64,000 nucleotides of DNA from Nocardia caishijiensis NBRC 108228 (lineage in GTDB: Bacteria; Actinomycetota; Actinomycetes; Mycobacteriales; Mycobacteriaceae), in contig NZ_BDBE01000029.1 of NCBI RefSeq assembly GCF_001612825.1, forward strand, positions 372,001 to 436,000. Reading direction: 5' to 3'. The translations under genes were made by a program, and so were the position numbers. The notes below the pieces were generated by a model. It did not search any database, was not told where the DNA came from, and saw only the letters and a list, made by a program, of their open reading frames with translations. Positions 1-9,586 of this stretch are shown one piece after another; position 1 is the first letter of the stretch, and the number at the start of each line of letters is the position of its first letter.

Positions 1-326
1 TGCATCCGGGTGCCACCGGAAGTCGGCGAGGCGATCAGCGGCAGCCCGAGTTCGGTCGCGCGCTCCACCGCCTCGACGATCCGCTCGGCCGCGGCCACGC
101 CGATCGACCCGGCGAGAAACCCGAATTCGCAGGCGATCACCGCCACTCGCCGCCCGCGGAGCAGGCCCTCGCCGGTGAGTACCGATTCGTCGGTGCCCGC
201 GCGGCGGCCCGCGTCGACGAGCTCCTGCCGGTAGCGCGGCGACACCGCGCGCCGCAGCGGTGGCCGGTCCCAGCTCACGAACGAGTCCCTGTCGAGCAGT
301 CGCGTGATCACCTCATCGGCCGACAT
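1..326 (-). CDS. accD3: acetyl-CoA carboxylase carboxyltransferase (AccD3-like), N-terminal part
   Basis: Biotin-dependent carboxyltransferase subunit that moves carboxyl from biotin to an acyl-CoA. Only about 108 N-terminal residues lie in the window; the rest is off the left edge. Reading from ATG at 326 gives MSADEVITRLLDRDSFVSWD, then ACEFGFLAGSIGVAAAERI and SPTSGGTRM, which are carboxyltransferase-fold sequences and resemble M. tuberculosis AccD3 (Rv0904c). A GTG at 332 in the same frame is an alternative start. It is divergent from the HTH gene. In M. tuberculosis this gene lies beside prrA; here about 8 kb separates them. Confidence 0.85.
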   Translation of the reverse strand, partial: MSADEVITRLLDRDSFVSWDRPPLRRAVSPRYRQELVDAGRRAGTDESVLTGEGLLRGRRVAVIACEFGFLAGSIGVAAAERIVEAVERATELGLPLIASPTSGGTRM

Positions 327-373
327 CTGCACGTGCAGAGCGTAACCGGCGGATCTCGGTATCGCGGATTGTC

Positions 374-410
374 TTGACACTTTGTTGTGTTTTCACAACA
401 CTATGTTGTG
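374..410 (+). promoter_or_regulatory. promoter with overlapping palindromic operator of the HTH operon
   Basis: A consensus -35 TTGACA lies at 374-379. Three inverted half-sites follow: TGTTGTG (383-389), CACAACA (394-400) and TGTTGTG (404-410). The last two form a 17-bp palindrome with a 3-bp centre. The -10 is probably CACTAT at 399-404, which would place the transcript start near the GTG at 410. The site overlaps the core promoter, so autorepression by the adjacent HTH protein is inferred. Confidence 0.55.
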
Positions 411-667
411 TGAGCCCAGTCAGACGAGGGGAAACCCTCCCGATCTACAACCGCATCGCGGTGCTGCGCGCCGAACAGCGGATGAGCCGGGCGGCCCTGG
501 CCGACGCGGTGAATGTCAACGTCCAGACGATCGGCGCGCTCGAGCGCGGCGACCACTACCCGAGCCTCGACCTGGCCCTGCGCATCTGCGATGTGTTCGC
601 GCTGCCGGTGGAGGCGGTCTTCTCCCGCACGGAATTCGGCCCGCTGTCGGCCGAGGTGTATCCATGA
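410..667 (+). CDS. small XRE/Cro-type HTH regulator
   Basis: An 85-residue DNA-binding protein. The segment from IYNRIAVLRAEQRMSRAALA through NVQTIGALERGDHYPSL is a classic Cro/XRE helix-turn-helix; the C-terminus ALPVEAVFSRTEFGPLS is typical of the short actinobacterial members. GTG at 410 is preferred because it sits just after the probable -10; a TTG at 374 would lie inside the -35 element. The stop overlaps the next start as ATGA (664-667), so the membrane protein is probably translationally coupled. This regulator plus small membrane protein arrangement is common; the ligand is unknown. Confidence 0.75.
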   Translation: MSPVRRGETLPIYNRIAVLRAEQRMSRAALADAVNVNVQTIGALERGDHYPSLDLALRICDVFALPVEAVFSRTEFGPLSAEVYP

Positions 668-1224
668 ACGAAAGGCACGTCATGACCAGCACGACCGGTT
701 TGATCGACCGCTATCAGGACTACCGGGTACGGCGCTGGCTCGTGCAGGAACAGCGCACCGCGGGCATGCTGAAAAGCTGGCGGCCGCAGCGACGTCGGCG
801 ACTGCTGGTGATCGGAGTGACGGTCGCCCTCGTCGGGCTGGCGGTCGCGGGCGTGCTGTGCGCGTTCGACCTGCAGGTCGTGCCGATCGCCGTCGCGATG
901 GTATCGCTGCTGTTGTTCCTGCCGACCTGGACCATGCTCCGGATCGCCAGCGGCGGACAGGATCACGCGCCGGAACAGATGCTCGACGAGTGGGAGATCG
1001 CCGAGCGCAACAAGGCCCGCTCGGTCGGCCTCGCGCTCACCCAGTCACTGACCATGCCCGGCCTGTTCTTCCTGATCTGGACAAGCGCCATCGACCCAGG
1101 AGCCGATGCGTACCGCACCGCCTACGCGGGCGGACTGATGGTGCTGGCAGCCGTCATGGCGGGCGGTTGCGCGCCCGCGATGATCATCGGCTGGACCCGT
1201 CCCGACCCCGAACCGGAACCCTGA
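664..1224 (+). CDS. four-helix integral membrane protein of unknown function
   Basis: A 186-residue protein starting at the ATG of the ATGA overlap with the HTH gene; a second ATG lies at 682. A basic segment (KSWRPQRRRRLL) precedes four hydrophobic stretches near residues 43-64, 68-90, 120-140 and 150-175, with a charged loop (EQMLDEWEIAERNKARS) between the second and third. I do not recognise a named family. Operon position suggests the HTH protein controls or responds to it. The C-terminus is a short Pro/Glu/Asp tail. Confidence 0.7.
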   Translation: MNERHVMTSTTGLIDRYQDYRVRRWLVQEQRTAGMLKSWRPQRRRRLLVIGVTVALVGLAVAGVLCAFDLQVVPIAVAMVSLLLFLPTWTMLRIASGGQDHAPEQMLDEWEIAERNKARSVGLALTQSLTMPGLFFLIWTSAIDPGADAYRTAYAGGLMVLAAVMAGGCAPAMIIGWTRPDPEPEP

Positions 1225-1274
1225 CGGGTGACACGGGGCTGCGGCCTTCATCGACGCAGCCCCACCTCCGCCGA

Positions 1275-1877
1275 TCAGTAGCCCTGCATCACCTTGCGCA
1301 GCGCGTACTCGGTGAGCGAGACCAGCGCCTGCTTGGCCGGTTCGCGGCGGCGGGCGTCGATCGACATGATCGGCACATCCGCGGGGACCGCGAGAGCCTG
1401 GCGGATATCCTCGAGGGGGTACTTCGGTGCGTCGTCGAACTCGTTGAGCGCCACCAGGAACGGCAGGCCACGGGCCTCGAAGTAGTCGACGGCCGCGAAG
1501 CTGTCCTCCAGCCTGCGGGTGTCGACCAGCACCACGGCACCGATGGCGCCGCGGATGAGGTCGTCCCACATGAACCAGAACCGGTACTGGCCCGGCGTAC
1601 CGAACAGGTACAGGACCAGGTCGTCGGCGAGGCTGATCCGGCCGAAGTCCATGGCCACCGTGGTGGTCGACTTCTGCGGAATGCCGGTGAGGTTGTCGAT
1701 TCCGGCGCTGGCATTGGTCACCAACGCCTCGGTGCGCAGCGGAACGATCTCCGACACCGCACCGACCAACGTGGTCTTACCGACACCGAAGCCACCGGCA
1801 ACAACGATCTTCGCCGAAGTCGGCTTGCTCGTGCGGGTGTCGACCTGCGCCGTCGAATCAAATACGCCGGAGTCCAC
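1275..1877 (-). CDS. conservon small GTPase (CvnD-type)
   Basis: A 200-residue cytoplasmic GTPase of the MglA/CvnD type. The P-loop is GGFGVGKTTLVGAV (near residues 28-41), followed by TTTVAMDFGRI, a FGTPGQ G3-like motif (about 92-97) and VALNEFD as the nucleotide-specificity region. It is the last gene of a four-gene conservon (kinase, roadblock, DUF742, GTPase), starting 20 nt inside the DUF742 gene. By family knowledge the GTPase is the output of a membrane-kinase switch controlling development or secondary metabolism; its direct target cannot be read here. Confidence 0.9.
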   Translation of the reverse strand: MDSGVFDSTAQVDTRTSKPTSAKIVVAGGFGVGKTTLVGAVSEIVPLRTEALVTNASAGIDNLTGIPQKSTTTVAMDFGRISLADDLVLYLFGTPGQYRFWFMWDDLIRGAIGAVVLVDTRRLEDSFAAVDYFEARGLPFLVALNEFDDAPKYPLEDIRQALAVPADVPIMSIDARRREPAKQALVSLTEYALRKVMQGY

Positions 1878-2232
1878 TGAGAACCCTTTCGATCAGCTCG
1901 CGACGTTCATCGTCGCTGGAATCGTCTTTCAAAGTCGCCGAGACCCGGACATGGCCTGCCTCGATGAGGTCGGCCACCAGTACCCTCGCAACCCCGATGG
2001 GGATACGCAACTGGGCGGCTATCTCGGCGACGGACGGCGATTGTCTGCACAACTCCACGATGGACGTTTCGAGGTTGTTCAGTTCGAACTGCCGCTCCAT
2101 GGCGACCGGATGCGAGGCAACGAGAGCCTCCAACGCCAACTCGACCGCCGGCCGCGTGCGGCCGGAAGTCAACGAGTACGGGCGAACGAGGCTTGGCTCG
2201 GCGCTTCCCATGCGGTGATCGTCTATGTCCAT
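1858..2232 (-). CDS. DUF742 conservon protein (CvnC-type)
   Basis: A 124-residue protein. SLVRPYSLTSGRTRP near the N-terminus and the winged-helix-like SVAEIAAQLRIPIGVARVLV are hallmarks of DUF742. ATG at 2232 is chosen because it lies 7 nt after the roadblock stop; the open frame runs further upstream inside that gene. In conservons DUF742 proteins are thought to associate with the roadblock protein and kinase at the membrane, and the winged helix may contact DNA or protein. The 3' end overlaps the GTPase gene. Confidence 0.9.
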   Translation of the reverse strand: MDIDDHRMGSAEPSLVRPYSLTSGRTRPAVELALEALVASHPVAMERQFELNNLETSIVELCRQSPSVAEIAAQLRIPIGVARVLVADLIEAGHVRVSATLKDDSSDDERRELIERVLSGLRRI

Positions 2233-2239
2233 CCCACCA

Positions 2240-2653
2240 TCAGGAACCCATCGTGACGCGTGGCGTGGCCTGGACGGTCTGGCCCACGCGCTCGACCAAC
2301 AGAGCCATCTCGTAACCGACCTGACCGATGTCACACGAGGTGTTGGTCAGGACCGCGAGATAGGAGCCGTCGCCCACTGCCATGAGCAGTAGGTAACCGT
2401 GCTCCATCTCGACGACGGACTGCAGTACCGTACCGCCTTCGAACAGATTGGACACGCCGACGGACAGGCTGGCCAGACCGGCGGTGACAGCCGAGAGCTG
2501 CTCCGCGCGGTCGACCGGTAGCTGGGCACTCGCGGCCATCAGCAGGCCGTCGGCCGAGACAAGGACGGCATGGGCTACGCCAGGAACCTCGTTGGCGAAG
2601 TTCGAAACCAGCCAATCCAGCTGACGGTTCGTACCACCTAGATCGGGGTTCAT
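2240..2653 (-). CDS. roadblock/LC7 conservon protein (CvnB-type)
   Basis: A 137-residue single-domain roadblock/LC7 protein. [29 protein letters not shown] and [20 protein letters not shown] form the alternating helix/strand pattern of the fold. Such proteins dimerise and act as GTPase-activating or scaffold partners of MglA-like GTPases, here presumably the GTPase two genes downstream. Its ATG overlaps the kinase stop by 4 nt (2650-2653), so coupling is likely. Confidence 0.9.
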   Translation of the reverse strand: MNPDLGGTNRQLDWLVSNFANEVPGVAHAVLVSADGLLMAASAQLPVDRAEQLSAVTAGLASLSVGVSNLFEGGTVLQSVVEMEHGYLLLMAVGDGSYLAVLTNTSCDIGQVGYEMALLVERVGQTVQATPRVTMGS

Positions 2654-5600
2654 CGGTCTCCTTTATCTCCGGTTAGGTTCATTGCCTTCATTGCGCGGCC
2701 ATCCCGGACGCCCTGCTGGTGACGACTCAAGCTGGACCTGATGGTTTCGGGGTCGCGCTTCGGTGTGCGGTCGGCGTTTCCGGTGACGCCACCCGGCACG
2801 AGCCTTCCGCCTGGATTGCGCTGTGGCAAGCCGGCGGCCGTGCGGGCTTCGGACTGCGCCTCGGCGGCCCGTTGCGCGGCTTGCCAACCTTCGTCACCGG
2901 GTGATTCGAAGGCGGCGGCCAGCTGGGACCGGTCGGAATTCTCGTCCGTCAGCCATGCCGACATCATCTCCGCGAAGATCGGCGTTCCGCCCATCACGGA
3001 ATCGCCCTCGGGTGCCGGCTGCAACCTGGTCTGGAAGAACGACGCGGCCTTGGCCGGATTCGACCGGTAGCTGTGCCGTCCCGGATCACGCCCTGCCGAC
3101 GCAGCGTTCCCCGGCTCCGCAGGATCCCGATCCCGTTGCGGCAGAGCCACTCCCGGCCCGGCGTTCGCCTGCGGTACCACAGTAGCGCCGGGAGCACGCT
3201 GGGGCAGCCCATTCGGTCCGAGCGGGCGCTCCGGCGCGGCGTCACCGCGCTGCGGGAGGCCGGGTGCGCGCTGGGGCAGACCACCGTCGGCCGGATCCCG
3301 CTGGGCGGCGGGCGTTTCCGACGGGGCGCGCTGCGGCAGGCCACCGGCGGGGTTGCGCTGCGGCAGCCCGTTGGCCGGATCCCGTTGCGGCAGACCACCG
3401 GACGGGTTGTCCAGGCGCGGCAGACCGCCGGATTGCTCCCGATGCGGCAGACGCGGGGTCGGCTCGCGCTGGGGTAGGCCACCACCGCGCTGCGGCAGAC
3501 CGGTCGACGGATCACGCTGCACCGGCTCGGACTCACGCTGTGGCCCCGGACCGCCACGCTGCGGCAGCCCTGTCGCCTGGTCGCGCCGCAGTGGCTCGGA
3601 ATCACGCTGCGGGGCGGGGGCACCGCGCTGCGGGAGACCGGTCGGCGGGTTGTTCTGCGCGCGCTGGGGCAGACCACCGGTCGACTCGCGCTGCGGCAGA
3701 CCACCGGTCGGCTCACGTTGCGGGAGACCGCCGCTCGGCTCACGTTGCGGGAGACCGCCGCTCGGCTCACGCTGCGGCAGACCGCCGGTCGGCTCACGCT
3801 GCGGGAGACCGCCGGTCGGCTCACGCTGTGGCAGACCGTTGGACGGCTCGCGCGGCGGGAGACCACCAGAGGGGGCGCGCTGTGGCAGACCACCCGAGGG
3901 GGCACCGGCAGCCGGATCACGCTGCGGGAGACCGCCGGTCTGATCGCGCTGGGGCGCGCGGTTCGACGGGTCACGCGGCGGCTGACCGGCCGGTGGGGCA
4001 CCGTTGGCGCCGGGCGAACGCTGTGGCAGACCGCCCTCGCGCGTGGGTGCCGCGTCGCGCGGCGGCTGACCCTGCTCCCGGGCGGGCGCGCCGTTGGCGC
4101 CCGGCTGACGCTGCGGCAGACCACCGGAGGTCGGCGCGGGCTTGGCCTCACCAGGCTTGGCCTGCGGGGGTTGCGGCGGCTGCGGCCGCTGCGGCGCACC
4201 GGGACCACCGGCCGCCAGGTTGCGCTTGGGCAGATTGGCCGCGGCCAGCTTGCCGCGTTGCGGCACATTGCCCTGACCGGGAGTGGCCGGTCGCAGCGAG
4301 GTGGACTGGTCGTTCCCGTCCTGCGACTGGGCCATGGCATTGCCCGGCTGACGCTGTGGCAACCCACCGGGGCCGGGCGCGGGGCCGCTCACTCCCGGGT
4401 CGACGGTGACCATCATGTTGCCACCCGGAGTACGGGTGATCGCGCGCGTCTGCATGGTGCTCGGCTGCTGCGGCGCCTGCGGCTGCGGCTTCTGCGGCTG
4501 CGGCGGTTGCTGCTGCTTCTGCAGCTGGTTCGGCGGCACGACCGCGCCACCGGCACCCGAGACGATCAGGCCGACCGGGACGTGCACGGTGACGGTGACG
4601 CCCGGGTCGCGGGCGGTGTCGAACGTCGGCCGGAGGCGAACGGTGAGACCGTGGCGTTCGGCGAGTCGGCCGACCACGAACAAACCCATGTGGCGGGCGG
4701 TGTCGGGACCGGGCTCGGCGGCCTGCTCGAGCCTGCGGTTGATGTCGGTCATCTCCGCGGGCGGCATACCGATGCCTCGGTCGGCGACCTCGATCAGCAG
4801 ACCCTGGTCGTGCGCCTGGGCGAAAGTGAACTTGACGTCGGTCTCCGGCGGGGAGGCCCGCAGCGCGTTGTCGAGCAACTCGGCGAACAGGTGGGCCAGG
4901 TCGGAGGCCGCCGGTTCGACGAGCGAACCACGCGGGGTGGCACCCAGCTTGACGCGCTCGTAGTCCTCGACCTCGGAGATCGCGGCGCGCAGCACGTCGG
5001 CGATCTCGACCGGGGCCGACTTGGAGCGCCGCTGCTTGGTACCGGCGAGGATCAGCAGGTTGTCACCGTTACGGCGCATACGGGCGGCGAGGTGGTCGAG
5101 GCGGAAGAGGTTCTCGAGCAGGCGCGGGTCCTTCTCGTCGTACTCCATCGCCTCGATGAGGGTGAGCTGATGGTCGACGAGCGACTTGGACCGCCGCGCC
5201 AGCGTCTCGAACATGTCGTTGACCTGCGAACGCATCTGCGCCTGATCGCTGGCCAGGCGCAGCGCCTGACCGTGGATGTCGTCGACGGCGCGAGCCAGCT
5301 GACCGATCTCCTCGTCGGAACGCACCGGCATCGGCTCGAGCGGGACGTCCTCGGGGGCCGCGCCGTTACGGAGCTGGGCGACCTCGTGGGGCAGGTCGGA
5401 CTCGGCGACGCGCAGCGCGGCCAGGCGCAGGCGGTGCAGCGGCACGATCATCGAGCGGGCGACGAACACGGCGAGCAACAGCGCGGCGAGGATGGTCGCG
5501 ATGACGACCGCGGTGTAGGTCCAGGCGCCGGTGGCGGCGGAGGTGGTGAGCTCGTCCATCGAGGTCTCGATGGCCTTGGTCGACTCGTCGACGACGGTTT

Positions 5601-6483
5601 CGTAGGCCACGAGGCTGGTGACCAGCGAGGTACGCATCTCACCGACGGGCAACTTGCCCGCGGCCACGTCGGGCCCGTTCACCAGGTTCTGGCGGATGTC
5701 GGCCTGCGTCTTCAGGTCGGCGAGCACCTGGTCGCCGTCGGGGAAGCGGTTGGCGAGCACGTCGAGCAGGTGACGCTCGGTGGCGACACCGGTGAGGTAG
5801 TTCTGCGGACCCGCGGGTGATCCGCGCAGCATCTCCGAGATCGCGGCCAGCTGGTCGACGAGGACCGAACGGGTGTTGAGCGAGTCGACGAGGCGCAGTT
5901 TGGCCGTGTCCATGACCGGGTTGCTCACCTGGGCGATCGTCGTTTCGACGATCGCGACACTGTCCTTGCGCATCTGCTCGACCGAGGCGAGCGCGGTATC
6001 AGGCGAGGCGGTGAGCCCCTTGCCCTGTGCCCGCACGTTCTTGGCCTGGGCGATCATCCGCTCGAGCGCGGCGTGGGCCTTCGGCAGGTCGACGAGTCGA
6101 CCGAGCTCGGCCTCGCCGTTGGCGATGGCACCGTCGAGGTCGACGAGGTCCTGGTCGGTCACCAGGGTGACCCCCGGACCGGCGGGCACCGTCTGGCTAC
6201 CGGTCACCCGGGCCGTCACGGCACTGAGCGAGGTGACCGACGGGATCGCGTCTACCTGCTCGTTGATGCTCGAAAGCCGGTTGGCCTCGGTGAACTCGGA
6301 GGTAATCCTCGACACGCCGAGCCCGACCGCGACCGCGAGAGGCACGGCCAAGACGGCCGTAACCTTCCAACGCAGGTCCCAGTTGCCGAGCGCCCAGCGC
6401 TTGCTGCCGGACCTAGCGGCGTCACGCATCTCCCACTCACTTTCCAAACTGGCCTCGTACCGTGCGCCATCACGAACCTCCAC
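2650..6483 (-). CDS. conservon sensor histidine kinase with nitrate-sensor-like ectodomain and GLPQR tail (CvnA-type)
   Basis: A 1277-residue membrane kinase opening the conservon. A TM helix (about 35-58) precedes an extracytoplasmic all-helical NIT-like domain (to about 315), a second TM, HAMP, a dimerisation helix and an atypical HATPase ([13 protein letters not shown] as N-box, VADRGIGMP as G1, about residues 510-680). Residues about 705-1106 are Pro/Gln/Arg-rich with some 23 GLPQR motifs. A conserved C-terminal piece follows ([25 protein letters not shown]). GTG at 6483 is used; ATG at 6429 is an alternative. The tail is unusually long for the family and is probably disordered. Confidence 0.88.
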   Translation of the reverse strand: MEVRDGARYEASLESEWEMRDAARSGSKRWALGNWDLRWKVTAVLAVPLAVAVGLGVSRITSEFTEANRLSSINEQVDAIPSVTSLSAVTARVTGSQTVPAGPGVTLVTDQDLVDLDGAIANGEAELGRLVDLPKAHAALERMIAQAKNVRAQGKGLTASPDTALASVEQMRKDSVAIVETTIAQVSNPVMDTAKLRLVDSLNTRSVLVDQLAAISEMLRGSPAGPQNYLTGVATERHLLDVLANRFPDGDQVLADLKTQADIRQNLVNGPDVAAGKLPVGEMRTSLVTSLVAYETVVDESTKAIETSMDELTTSAATGAWTYTAVVIATILAALLLAVFVARSMIVPLHRLRLAALRVAESDLPHEVAQLRNGAAPEDVPLEPMPVRSDEEIGQLARAVDDIHGQALRLASDQAQMRSQVNDMFETLARRSKSLVDHQLTLIEAMEYDEKDPRLLENLFRLDHLAARMRRNGDNLLILAGTKQRRSKSAPVEIADVLRAAISEVEDYERVKLGATPRGSLVEPAASDLAHLFAELLDNALRASPPETDVKFTFAQAHDQGLLIEVADRGIGMPPAEMTDINRRLEQAAEPGPDTARHMGLFVVGRLAERHGLTVRLRPTFDTARDPGVTVTVHVPVGLIVSGAGGAVVPPNQLQKQQQPPQPQKPQPQAPQQPSTMQTRAITRTPGGNMMVTVDPGVSGPAPGPGGLPQRQPGNAMAQSQDGNDQSTSLRPATPGQGNVPQRGKLAAANLPKRNLAAGGPGAPQRPQPPQPPQAKPGEAKPAPTSGGLPQRQPGANGAPAREQGQPPRDAAPTREGGLPQRSPGANGAPPAGQPPRDPSNRAPQRDQTGGLPQRDPAAGAPSGGLPQRAPSGGLPPREPSNGLPQREPTGGLPQREPTGGLPQREPSGGLPQREPSGGLPQREPTGGLPQRESTGGLPQRAQNNPPTGLPQRGAPAPQRDSEPLRRDQATGLPQRGGPGPQRESEPVQRDPSTGLPQRGGGLPQREPTPRLPHREQSGGLPRLDNPSGGLPQRDPANGLPQRNPAGGLPQRAPSETPAAQRDPADGGLPQRAPGLPQRGDAAPERPLGPNGLPQRAPGATVVPQANAGPGVALPQRDRDPAEPGNAASAGRDPGRHSYRSNPAKAASFFQTRLQPAPEGDSVMGGTPIFAEMMSAWLTDENSDRSQLAAAFESPGDEGWQAAQRAAEAQSEARTAAGLPQRNPGGRLVPGGVTGNADRTPKRDPETIRSSLSRHQQGVRDGRAMKAMNLTGDKGDR
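3160..4370. repeat. in-frame minisatellite encoding GLPQR repeats
   Basis: Degenerate direct repeats inside the kinase gene. The most regular block (about 3660-3850) repeats a 27-nt unit encoding GGLPQREPT or GGLPQREPS; other copies are spaced by 9-23 residues. All copies keep the reading frame. Such arrays can change copy number by slippage or recombination. The repeats are clearly translated, so they are not CRISPR or intergenic repeats. Confidence 0.85.
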
Positions 6484-6745
6484 AGGCGCAATGGTGGCTC
6501 GCCAGACGGTGCTGGCCGAGAACTGCGGCTGGCCGAGAAATTGCGTCTACGACTGCCCGAATAAGTGACAACAGATTCTAACGGATCAATAACTTCTTGG
6601 CCGACTCCCGGTAGAGGTCCGCTCGATGACCAGCCCGTTACAGGCAAAACCAAAGGTCGCGGCACCCCCTCGGGTGTCGCGTGAAGTCTGCCACAATCAT
6701 CTGGATCTATCGAGCGGGCACGAAGCGAGGCTAGGAGTCACAGGC

Positions 6746-8782
6746 TTGGACACCGAACACGAGTACCGGCCGGTCTATCAGACCAGCCTGGTCGATCCAG
6801 CCGACTTCTGGTCAGCCGCCGCCCGTGACATCGAGTGGGACGTGGCCCCCGAACACACTCTCGACGCCGCCGACAAACGTTCGGCCCGTTGGTATCCCGA
6901 CGGCAAGCTCAATACGTGTGTGAACGCGCTCGACCGACATGTGCGCGCCGGAACTCTCGCCGAAGGTGGGCGTTCGGATCAGGCGGCGTTGATCTATGTC
7001 TCGGCCATGACCGATTCCACGACGACTTATACGTATGCGGAATTGCTCACCGAGGTGGAACGCGCCGCCGGGGCGATGCGTGACCTCGGCGTGGTGGCCG
7101 GTAACCGGGTGGTGATCTATCTCCCGATGATCCCCGAGGCCGTGATCACCATGCTGGCGTGCGCCCGCATCGGCGCGGTCCACTCGGTGGTGTTCGGCGG
7201 GTTCGCCGCGCCCGAACTGGCCGCCCGCATCGACGACGCCGAGCCGGTCCTTGTCGTCACCGCGTCGGGCGGGATCGAGCCGGGCCGCCGGATCGAGTAC
7301 CCGCCGATCGTGCTGCAGGCTCTCGATCTGGCCGAGTCCACCTCGGTGCGCACCGTGCTGGTCAAGCAGCGCCCGCAGTTCCCCACCATCGAGTTCGCCC
7401 AGGCCCAGCCCGCCACCGACGTGCTGCCGTCCTCGGATCAGACCGTCGCGGCGCGCTGGCTGGACTGGGACGCCACCGTCGCCGCCGCCGAGCCCGCCGA
7501 ACCGGTGACCGTCAACGCGTGCGACCCGCTCTACATCCTCTACACCTCGGGAACCACCGGAAAGCCCAAGGGCGTTGTCCGCGACAACGGCGGCCACGCG
7601 GTGGCCCTGACCTGGTCGATGCGCAACATCTACGACGTTGGCCCCGGTCAGGTGTTCTTCGCGTCCTCGGATGTGGGCTGGGTGGTCGGCCACTCCTACA
7701 TCGTCTACGCGCCGCTGTTCGTCGGCGCGACCACGGTGCTCTACGAGGGCAAACCGGTCGGCACCCCCGACGCGGGCGCCTTCTGGCGCATCGTCGACGA
7801 ACACGACGTGCGCGTGCTGTTCACCGCCCCGACCGCGCTGCGGGCCATCCGCCGCGCCGACCCGGAGGCCGCCGCCGCCCGACGCCACGACCTGTCCCGG
7901 CTGCGCGCCCTGTTCTGCGCGGGCGAGCGACTCGACCCGGCCACCTTCGAGTGGGCCAGCGACACCCTGCTCGCCGGTCACCCCGACACCCCCGTGGTCG
8001 ATCACTGGTGGCAGACCGAGACCGGCTGGCCCATCTGCGCCGACCCGCTCGGCCTGCAGGAACTGCCGGTGAAATCCGGTTCGGCCGGGGTGCCGGTGCC
8101 CGGCTACCGGCTGCGTGTGCTCGATGCCAGCGGCAATCCGGTGCCCAACGGCACCGAGGGCAACATCGTCATCGGACTGCCACTGCCGCCCGGCTGCCTG
8201 GCCGGGCTGTGGCGCGACCGGGAGCGGTTCGTGCGCTCCTACCTCTCGGCGTTCCCAGGCCACTACCTCACCGGCGACTCCGGCTACTTCGACGAGGACG
8301 GCTACCTCTACGTCCTCGGCCGCTCCGACGACGTCATCAACATCGCCGGGCACCGGCTGTCGGCGGGCAGTATCGAAGCCGCCATCTCCGGGCACGAGGC
8401 CGTCGCCGAATGCGCGGTGATCGGCGTGCCCGACGAGCTCAAGGGCAGCCTGCCGCTGGCGTACGTGGTGCTCAAACAGGGTGCCGAGATCGCGCCGGAT
8501 CAGTTGCGCGACGAACTGGTCGAACGGGTGCGCGAGCAGATCGGTGCCATCGCCAGCCTGCACGACGCGATCGTCGTCACCGGCCTGCCCAAGACCCGCT
8601 CGGGCAAGATCCTGCGCAAGACCATCCGCCAGCTCACCGCCGGTGAACACGTGGAGCCGCCCGCCACCATCGAGGACCCGGCCGTGCTCACCGCCCTGGC
8701 CGACCGCATCCTCGCCAATCCCCCACTCGGCAGGCCGACCAGCCCCGACCACGACGGCGACCAGGTGGCACCCACCTCCTGA
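6746..8782 (+). CDS. prpE: acetyl/propionyl-CoA synthetase family acyl-CoA ligase (PrpE-like)
   Basis: An AMP-forming short-chain acyl-CoA synthetase of about 678 residues. It has the ACAS N-terminal region (VDPADFWSAAARDIEWD), the ATP-binding loop ILYTSGTTGKPKGVV, WWQTETGWP, the hinge YLTGDSGYFDEDGYLYVLGR and the C-terminal KTRSGKILRKTIRQL containing the catalytic, acetylatable lysine. The SSDVGWVVGHSYIVYAPL region suits propionate or acetate. TTG at 6746 is chosen because AGGAG lies 8 nt upstream and family similarity begins there; the ATG at 6626 would add 40 unrelated residues. It is divergent from the conservon. Confidence 0.82.
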   Translation: MDTEHEYRPVYQTSLVDPADFWSAAARDIEWDVAPEHTLDAADKRSARWYPDGKLNTCVNALDRHVRAGTLAEGGRSDQAALIYVSAMTDSTTTYTYAELLTEVERAAGAMRDLGVVAGNRVVIYLPMIPEAVITMLACARIGAVHSVVFGGFAAPELAARIDDAEPVLVVTASGGIEPGRRIEYPPIVLQALDLAESTSVRTVLVKQRPQFPTIEFAQAQPATDVLPSSDQTVAARWLDWDATVAAAEPAEPVTVNACDPLYILYTSGTTGKPKGVVRDNGGHAVALTWSMRNIYDVGPGQVFFASSDVGWVVGHSYIVYAPLFVGATTVLYEGKPVGTPDAGAFWRIVDEHDVRVLFTAPTALRAIRRADPEAAAARRHDLSRLRALFCAGERLDPATFEWASDTLLAGHPDTPVVDHWWQTETGWPICADPLGLQELPVKSGSAGVPVPGYRLRVLDASGNPVPNGTEGNIVIGLPLPPGCLAGLWRDRERFVRSYLSAFPGHYLTGDSGYFDEDGYLYVLGRSDDVINIAGHRLSAGSIEAAISGHEAVAECAVIGVPDELKGSLPLAYVVLKQGAEIAPDQLRDELVERVREQIGAIASLHDAIVVTGLPKTRSGKILRKTIRQLTAGEHVEPPATIEDPAVLTALADRILANPPLGRPTSPDHDGDQVAPTS

Positions 8783-8842
8783 GAGACCTGTACTGCGACG
8801 TCGACCTCTCCGTTCTCGGAGTCGAGCGCCGAGAACCGCGGC

Positions 8843-8877
8843 GCCAGCCGCTATTCCACAGAGCCAGCCGCTAATGT
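8843..8877 (+). promoter_or_regulatory. prrA promoter: direct repeats and leaderless -10
   Basis: GCCAGCCGCTA occurs twice with a 20-bp period (8843-8853, 8863-8873). The second copy runs into a -10 box TAATGT (8872-8877), which ends 7 nt before the prrA GTG, so the transcript probably starts at the start codon. Repeats on one helix face suit an OmpR-family regulator, so autoregulation by PrrA is inferred. Confidence 0.45.
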
Positions 8878-8884
8878 CACAACC

Positions 8885-9586
8885 GTGACCGAACGTGCTG
8901 CCACTGTGCTGGTCGTCGACGATGACGAAGACGTGCTCGCCTCGGTGGAGCGCGGTCTGCGCCTGTCGGGTTTCCAGGTGCTCGTCGCCCGCGACGGTGG
9001 GGCCGCGTTGCGCGCGGTGTCCGAGCACGCGCCCGACGCGGTGGTGCTCGACATGAACATGCCGGTCCTCGACGGTGCCGGGGTGGTGACGGCGCTGCGG
9101 GCCATGGGCAACGACGTGCCCATCTGCGTGCTCAGCGCCCGCGCCTCGGTGGACGACCGCATCGCCGGTCTCGAATCGGGCGCCGACGACTACCTGGTGA
9201 AACCGTTCGAGCTCGCCGAACTGGTCGCCCGCATCCGCGCGCTGCTGCGCAGGCGTACCGACACCGCCGATCAGAGCGCACCGGGCGCGATCACCGTCGG
9301 TCCGCTCCAGGTGGATGTGGCGGGTTATCGCGCTCTGCTGCACGGGCGTGAAATCGAGCTAACCAAAAGGGAATTCGAATTGTTGTCCACCCTGGCACGC
9401 AATGCGGGTGTGGTACTCACACGTGAACGGCTGCTGGAATTGGTGTGGGGTTACGATTTCATAGCCGATACGAATGTGGTCGACGTGTTCGTCGGATACC
9501 TCCGCCGTAAACTCGAAATAGATGACACGCCAAGGATTCTGCACACCATTCGCGGCGTCGGATTCGTGTTGCGGGAACCCAAATGA
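8885..9586 (+). CDS. prrA: two-component response regulator PrrA (OmpR family)
   Basis: A 233-residue regulator. The receiver domain has [11 protein letters not shown], phosphoacceptor Asp in [13 protein letters not shown] and conserved Lys in DDYLVKPF; the C-terminal winged helix has [18 protein letters not shown] and [17 protein letters not shown] start follows a TAATGT box by 7 nt. It overlaps the kinase gene by 4 nt (ATGA). By similarity this is PrrA, essential in M. tuberculosis and tied to nitrogen and hypoxia adaptation; the local regulon is unknown. Confidence 0.9.
   Translation: MTERAATVLVVDDDEDVLASVERGLRLSGFQVLVARDGGAALRAVSEHAPDAVVLDMNMPVLDGAGVVTALRAMGNDVPICVLSARASVDDRIAGLESGADDYLVKPFELAELVARIRALLRRRTDTADQSAPGAITVGPLQVDVAGYRALLHGREIELTKREFELLSTLARNAGVVLTRERLLELVWGYDFIADTNVVDVFVGYLRRKLEIDDTPRILHTIRGVGFVLREPK

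Noticed and set aside
3660..3960. Regular direct repeats resembling a CRISPR array
   Set aside because: Units are 27 nt without unique spacers and encode GLPQR in the frame of a conserved kinase gene.
3718..5820. Plus-strand ORF of 700 codons across the kinase
   Set aside because: Antisense to conserved kinase motifs; composition is mostly Arg/Gly/Leu, typical of a shadow frame.
6626..6745. ATG 6626 as start of the acyl-CoA synthetase
   Set aside because: It would add 40 residues with no family similarity; TTG 6746 has a good ribosome site and starts where similarity begins.
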